A DNA stretch of 64,000 nucleotides. Origin: Candidatus Bipolaricaulota bacterium. GTDB lineage: Bacteria > Bipolaricaulota > Bipolaricaulia > Bipolaricaulales > Bipolaricaulaceae. Shown here piece after piece: positions 61,129 through 64,000 of the stretch. The position numbers were made by a program, and so were the translations under genes. The DNA is taken from positions 91,788 to 155,787 of the forward strand of contig CALKES010000009.1 of NCBI GenBank assembly GCA_938084715.1, written 5' to 3'. The notes beneath the pieces are model-generated. The model worked only from the letters and a program-made list of their open reading frames with translations, ran no database searches and had not been told where the DNA came from. How positions within the stretch are numbered: the stretch's first letter is position 1; each line of letters begins with the position of its first letter.

Positions 61129-61140
61129 GCGCTACTTTCC

Positions 61141-61992
61141 CTACCCAACGGCAATGGAACCGTCCGCGGAAATCCGGACGGCCGCGCGGCGGTGGGCCCA
61201 GCACTGGACGGCGATCCCCAGGGGAAGCGAGGCGGGATGCCGGTGGGCGTACTCGGCGTGGACCGCGAGCACCGTCGTCTTCCCCCCCAGGCCCATCGGA
61301 CCGACCCCGGAGGCGTTGACCAGCTCCTCGAGCTCCGCCTCCAGCGCCGCGACCTCGGGCTCGGGGTGCCGCTGCCCCAGGGGCCGCAGCAGGGCCATCT
61401 TCCCCAGCTTCAGCGCCAGGTCTGCCCCGCCGCCGACCCCGACCCCGATCACCGTCGGCGGACAGGGAAGCCCCCCGCAGGCGACGACGTGCTCGACCAC
61501 CGCCTCCTTCACCCCCTTCAGGCCGACCCCCGGGGCGAGCATCTTCAGGGCCGAGCAGTTCTCCGACCCACCCCCTTTGGGGAGGACGTGGACCTCCGCC
61601 CCGTCGCCGTCCACGAACTCCCAGGTCACCGCCGGGACATAGCGGCCCGTGTTGTCCCCGGGGTTCTTCCCGGTGAAGGGGTGGACGGTGTTCGGGCGCA
61701 GGGGGACGTCCTTCGTCGCCTTCCGGGTCGCCTCGGGAAGGGCCTGGAGGAGCTCCTGGAGGTGGGGAAACCTCGTTCCCACCTTCACAAAGAACGAAAC
61801 CGTCCCCGTGTCCTGGCAGATGGGGACCGCCCCATCCCGGGCGATCCGGACGTTCTCGAGGATCGCCTCGATCTGAACCCGGGCTGGACCCTCCTCCCGG
61901 TCCCGGGCCCCCTCCAGGGCCCGGACCACATCGGGCGGGAGGACCGTCGCTGCCTGACCGATCGCTCCGGCGAGCTCCTTGACGAAGTTCAT
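61141..61992 (-). CDS. fumA: class I fumarate hydratase, alpha (N-terminal) subunit
   Basis: A 283-residue subunit carrying the [4Fe-4S] cluster: cysteines in ICQDTGT, SENCSALK and ACGGLPCPP, with RPNTVHPFTGKNPGDN and GVGVGGGADLALKLGK. Split alpha/beta forms are usual in anaerobes and archaea. The ATG overlaps korB by 4 bases, placing fumarase in the same transcript as the 2-oxoacid:ferredoxin oxidoreductase. Confidence 0.9.
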   Translation of the reverse strand: MNFVKELAGAIGQAATVLPPDVVRALEGARDREEGPARVQIEAILENVRIARDGAVPICQDTGTVSFFVKVGTRFPHLQELLQALPEATRKATKDVPLRPNTVHPFTGKNPGDNTGRYVPAVTWEFVDGDGAEVHVLPKGGGSENCSALKMLAPGVGLKGVKEAVVEHVVACGGLPCPPTVIGVGVGGGADLALKLGKMALLRPLGQRHPEPEVAALEAELEELVNASGVGPMGLGGKTTVLAVHAEYAHRHPASLPLGIAVQCWAHRRAAVRISADGSIAVG

Positions 61993-62852
61993 CGCTTCCT
62001 TCCGATCTCGGCCACCTTGGCCGCGTACATCTCTTGGTAGGTGGGCTTCTCCACCTGGACGAACCGCCCCACGAGAAATGGCCGTCCGGGAACGATCTCC
62101 GCCTCCTTGGGGTCCGCCCCGTGGCGGATCTGGGCGTGGGAGGCGTAGTAGCGAAGCTCATCCAAGCCCTCCCCGATCCGGTTCCGGCGGCCGTAGTTCG
62201 TGGGACAGGGGGCGATGACCTCGACGAACGTGAACCCCTTGTGGGACAGGGCCTCGACGAACCCCTTTTGGAGCCGCCGGCCGTCGAGGGTTGTCCAGCG
62301 GGCGACGTAGGTCGCCCCGGCCGAGGCGGCGAGGTGGACGAGGTTGAACGGGTGCTCGAAGTTCCCGTACGGGGTCGTCGTTGTCCTCCCCTCAAGAGGG
62401 GTCGTGGGCCCGGACTGCCCCCCCGTCATCCCATAGTTGAAGTTGTTGACACAAATCACGGTGAGGTCCATGTTCCGGCGCGCAGCGTGGATGAGGTGGT
62501 TGCCGCCAATCGCGAAGAGGTCCCCGTCGCCGGAGATGACAGCCACGTGGAGCTTGGGGTTGGCCAGCTTGAGTCCGGTGGCAAACGGGATCGCCCGGCC
62601 GTGGGTCGTGTGGTAGGTGTCGAGCTTGAGGTACCCGGCGATCCGGCCCGTGCAGCCGATCCCCGAGACGACCGACACCTCGTCGGGGTTCCACCCAAGC
62701 TCGTCCAGGGCGTAGAGGAAGTTGCCCAGGACCGTGCCCAGACCGCAGCCCGAGCACCAGATGTGGGGCAGCCGGTCCGACCGGAGGTACTTCTCCATCG
62801 GATGGCGAGCCTGAGGGACCAGTTCAGGGACTGCCTTCGTCTTCAGTGGCAC
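61989..62852 (-). CDS. korB: 2-oxoacid:ferredoxin oxidoreductase, beta subunit (KorB-like)
   Basis: A 287-residue TPP-binding subunit. IWCSGCGLGTVL has two cluster cysteines, GIGCTGR another, and the TPP/Mg motif GDGDLFAIGGNHLIHAARRN is followed by NNFNYGMTGGQ. This pattern fits 2-oxoglutarate rather than pyruvate enzymes. It decarboxylates a 2-oxoacid to the acyl-CoA, reducing ferredoxin. The GTG at 62852 lies inside korA; no gamma subunit or ferredoxin gene is visible, though one may precede korA beyond the window. Confidence 0.88.
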   Translation of the reverse strand: MPLKTKAVPELVPQARHPMEKYLRSDRLPHIWCSGCGLGTVLGNFLYALDELGWNPDEVSVVSGIGCTGRIAGYLKLDTYHTTHGRAIPFATGLKLANPKLHVAVISGDGDLFAIGGNHLIHAARRNMDLTVICVNNFNYGMTGGQSGPTTPLEGRTTTTPYGNFEHPFNLVHLAASAGATYVARWTTLDGRRLQKGFVEALSHKGFTFVEVIAPCPTNYGRRNRIGEGLDELRYYASHAQIRHGADPKEAEIVPGRPFLVGRFVQVEKPTYQEMYAAKVAEIGRKR

Positions 62853-63994
62853 CGCGCGACCTCCTCGATTCCCGCGAGGACCTCCTCCGGGGTGTGGATC
62901 CGACCCCCGGCGTGGAACACCCCGCGCAAGGGGACCTTCCCCCTCGTGGACCGCTCCACCTCCCGGCTCATCTGCCCTAGGTTGAGCTCCACGACCACGA
63001 TCCCCCGGACCTGGTCGGCCAGGGCCCGGACCCGTTCGTCGGGAAACGGCCAGGCGGTGATGAGCCGGAGCATCCCGGCCCGGATCCCCTTGGCCCGGGC
63101 CAGGGCGAGGGCCCCGTGGGCAACCCGGGCGGAAATCCCGTAGGACACCACCGCCACCTCGGCGTCGTCGAGGCCCACCTCCTCGTAGAACGTGTACTCC
63201 CCGGGGTAGCGGAGGATCTTCTCCGAAAGCCTCCGGACCAGGCGGTCGTGGGCCTCGTCGGACATGTCGGGGTACCCCCGTTCGTCGTGGGTGAGGCCGG
63301 TGACGTGGACCCGGTACCCCTCCCCGGCACAGGCCATCGGGGGGACGAGGTCGGAGTCGGGCTTGAACGGGACGTACTCGCCCGGCGGCACGGTCGGCCG
63401 CCGCCGGGGAGCGACAGGGACCTCGCCGGGGATCTCCACCCGCTCGTACATGTGCCCCACGACCTCGTCGGTCATGATGAGGACTGGAACCCGGAACCGC
63501 TCGGAGAGGGCGAACGCCCGGACCGTGAGGTCGAACGCCTCCTGGGGGGAGGAGGGGACGAGGGCGATGATCTCGTAGTGGCCGTGGGAACCCCACCGGG
63601 CCTGCATCATGTCCCCCTGACCCACCGCGGTGGGGAGGCCCGTGGAGGGGGCCCCGCGCTGGACGTCCGCCACCACGCACGGGGTCTCGGTCATAATGGC
63701 CAGCCCGAGGTTCTCCATCATGAGGGAGAACCCAGGGCCGGAGGTGGCGGTCATCGCCTTCTGCCCCCCCCAGGCGGCTCCGACCACGGCCGCCATGGCC
63801 GCGATCTCGTCCTCCATCTGGATGAACGCCCCCCCCACCTGGGGCAGGCGCCAGGACAGCCGCTCGGCGATCTCCGACTGGGGGGTGATGGGGTAGGCGG
63901 CAAAGAAGCGGCAGCCGGCGGCGATGGCCCCCTCCGCGATGGCCTCATCCCCGTTCATGAAGTGCACGCCGCTCAGGACCGTTCTAGCTGGCAT
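62843..63994 (-). CDS. korA: 2-oxoacid:ferredoxin oxidoreductase, alpha subunit (KorA-like)
   Basis: A 383-residue alpha subunit: MNGDEAIAEGAIAAGCRFFAAYPITPQSEIAE, the EDEIAAMAAVVGAAWGG segment, SGPGFSLMMENLGLAI and PTAVGQGDMMQARWG, all standard for KorA. The separate gamma domain is not fused to it. The ATG at 63994 is 6 bases from the right edge, so its SD and any upstream korD-like ferredoxin gene cannot be judged. It heads korA-korB-fumA-fumB-malic enzyme as seen here. Confidence 0.92.
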   Translation of the reverse strand: MPARTVLSGVHFMNGDEAIAEGAIAAGCRFFAAYPITPQSEIAERLSWRLPQVGGAFIQMEDEIAAMAAVVGAAWGGQKAMTATSGPGFSLMMENLGLAIMTETPCVVADVQRGAPSTGLPTAVGQGDMMQARWGSHGHYEIIALVPSSPQEAFDLTVRAFALSERFRVPVLIMTDEVVGHMYERVEIPGEVPVAPRRRPTVPPGEYVPFKPDSDLVPPMACAGEGYRVHVTGLTHDERGYPDMSDEAHDRLVRRLSEKILRYPGEYTFYEEVGLDDAEVAVVSYGISARVAHGALALARAKGIRAGMLRLITAWPFPDERVRALADQVRGIVVVELNLGQMSREVERSTRGKVPLRGVFHAGGRIHTPEEVLAGIEEVARCH

Positions 63995-64000
63995 CGCCCG

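Noticed and set aside
61089..61140. CRISPR repeat fragment.
   Set aside because: There is a single copy of a hairpin, with no regularly spaced repeats and no cas genes in the window.

Overview
The window is very GC-rich, densely packed bacterial DNA with no insertion sequence, phage gene, rRNA or CRISPR array. The gene set is that of an anaerobe with a flavin and iron-sulfur based redox economy: NuoE/NuoF-like subunits with an NfnB/NuoG fusion, a 2-oxoacid:ferredoxin oxidoreductase, an oxygen-sensitive two-subunit class I fumarase, a membrane pyrophosphatase, two glutamate-type dehydrogenases and a SufD-less SUF operon. All three solute-binding proteins have signal peptides but no lipobox cysteine, which suggests a periplasm and therefore a diderm envelope. 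The combination fits an uncultivated anaerobic lineage such as Candidatus Bipolaricaulota (Acetothermia). That placement is inference from gene content, not from a phylogenetic marker.

Layout. 1-4.4 kb: start of rsmD, a COG2509 flavoprotein, pfkA, a TlpA-like thioredoxin, tRNA-Ser(UGA), a HAD phosphatase and a small nucleotidyltransferase. 4.3-8.8 kb: two Glu/Leu/Phe/Val dehydrogenases flanking two Crp/Fnr-family regulators, with matching dyads in the intergenic regions. 8.9-14.5 kb: a short leader ORF and a three-subunit NAD(P)H/ferredoxin oxidoreductase. 14.6-20 kb: the primary sigma factor facing topA, then groESL under a CIRCE-like element. 20-29 kb: efp, two Asp23 proteins, amaP, nusB, a PHP-domain phosphoesterase, and on the other strand smc-scpA-scpB-rpsI-rpmE-DUF1385. 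29-31 kb: two paralogous exported coiled-coil proteins. 31-36.7 kb: pyrophosphatase, GNAT, an ABC-2 exporter and an intracellular GH13 enzyme.

36.7-48.8 kb is a long same-strand block for external polymer use: malEFG, a secreted GH57 glucanase, a secreted phosphatase, a secreted nuclease and a second sugar ABC system. Neither sugar importer has its own ATPase here. 48.8-51.8 kb: thymidine kinase and a ThiXYZ-like importer. 51.8-53.2 kb: a decayed WD40 gene and a nuclease-fold pseudoenzyme. 53.2-56.9 kb: sufCBSU. 56.9-64 kb: an exported DUF4384/PEGA protein, a flavodoxin-ferredoxin fusion, then korA-korB-fumA-fumB-malic enzyme, which links 2-oxoglutarate, fumarate/malate and pyruvate to ferredoxin and NAD(P)H.

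Two features of gene expression stand out. Several genes have a consensus promoter whose -10 box ends only 5-8 bases before the start codon, so their mRNAs should be leaderless. Perfect GC hairpins sit 8-9 bases before SD-less start codons, twice between a solute-binding protein gene and its permease gene.
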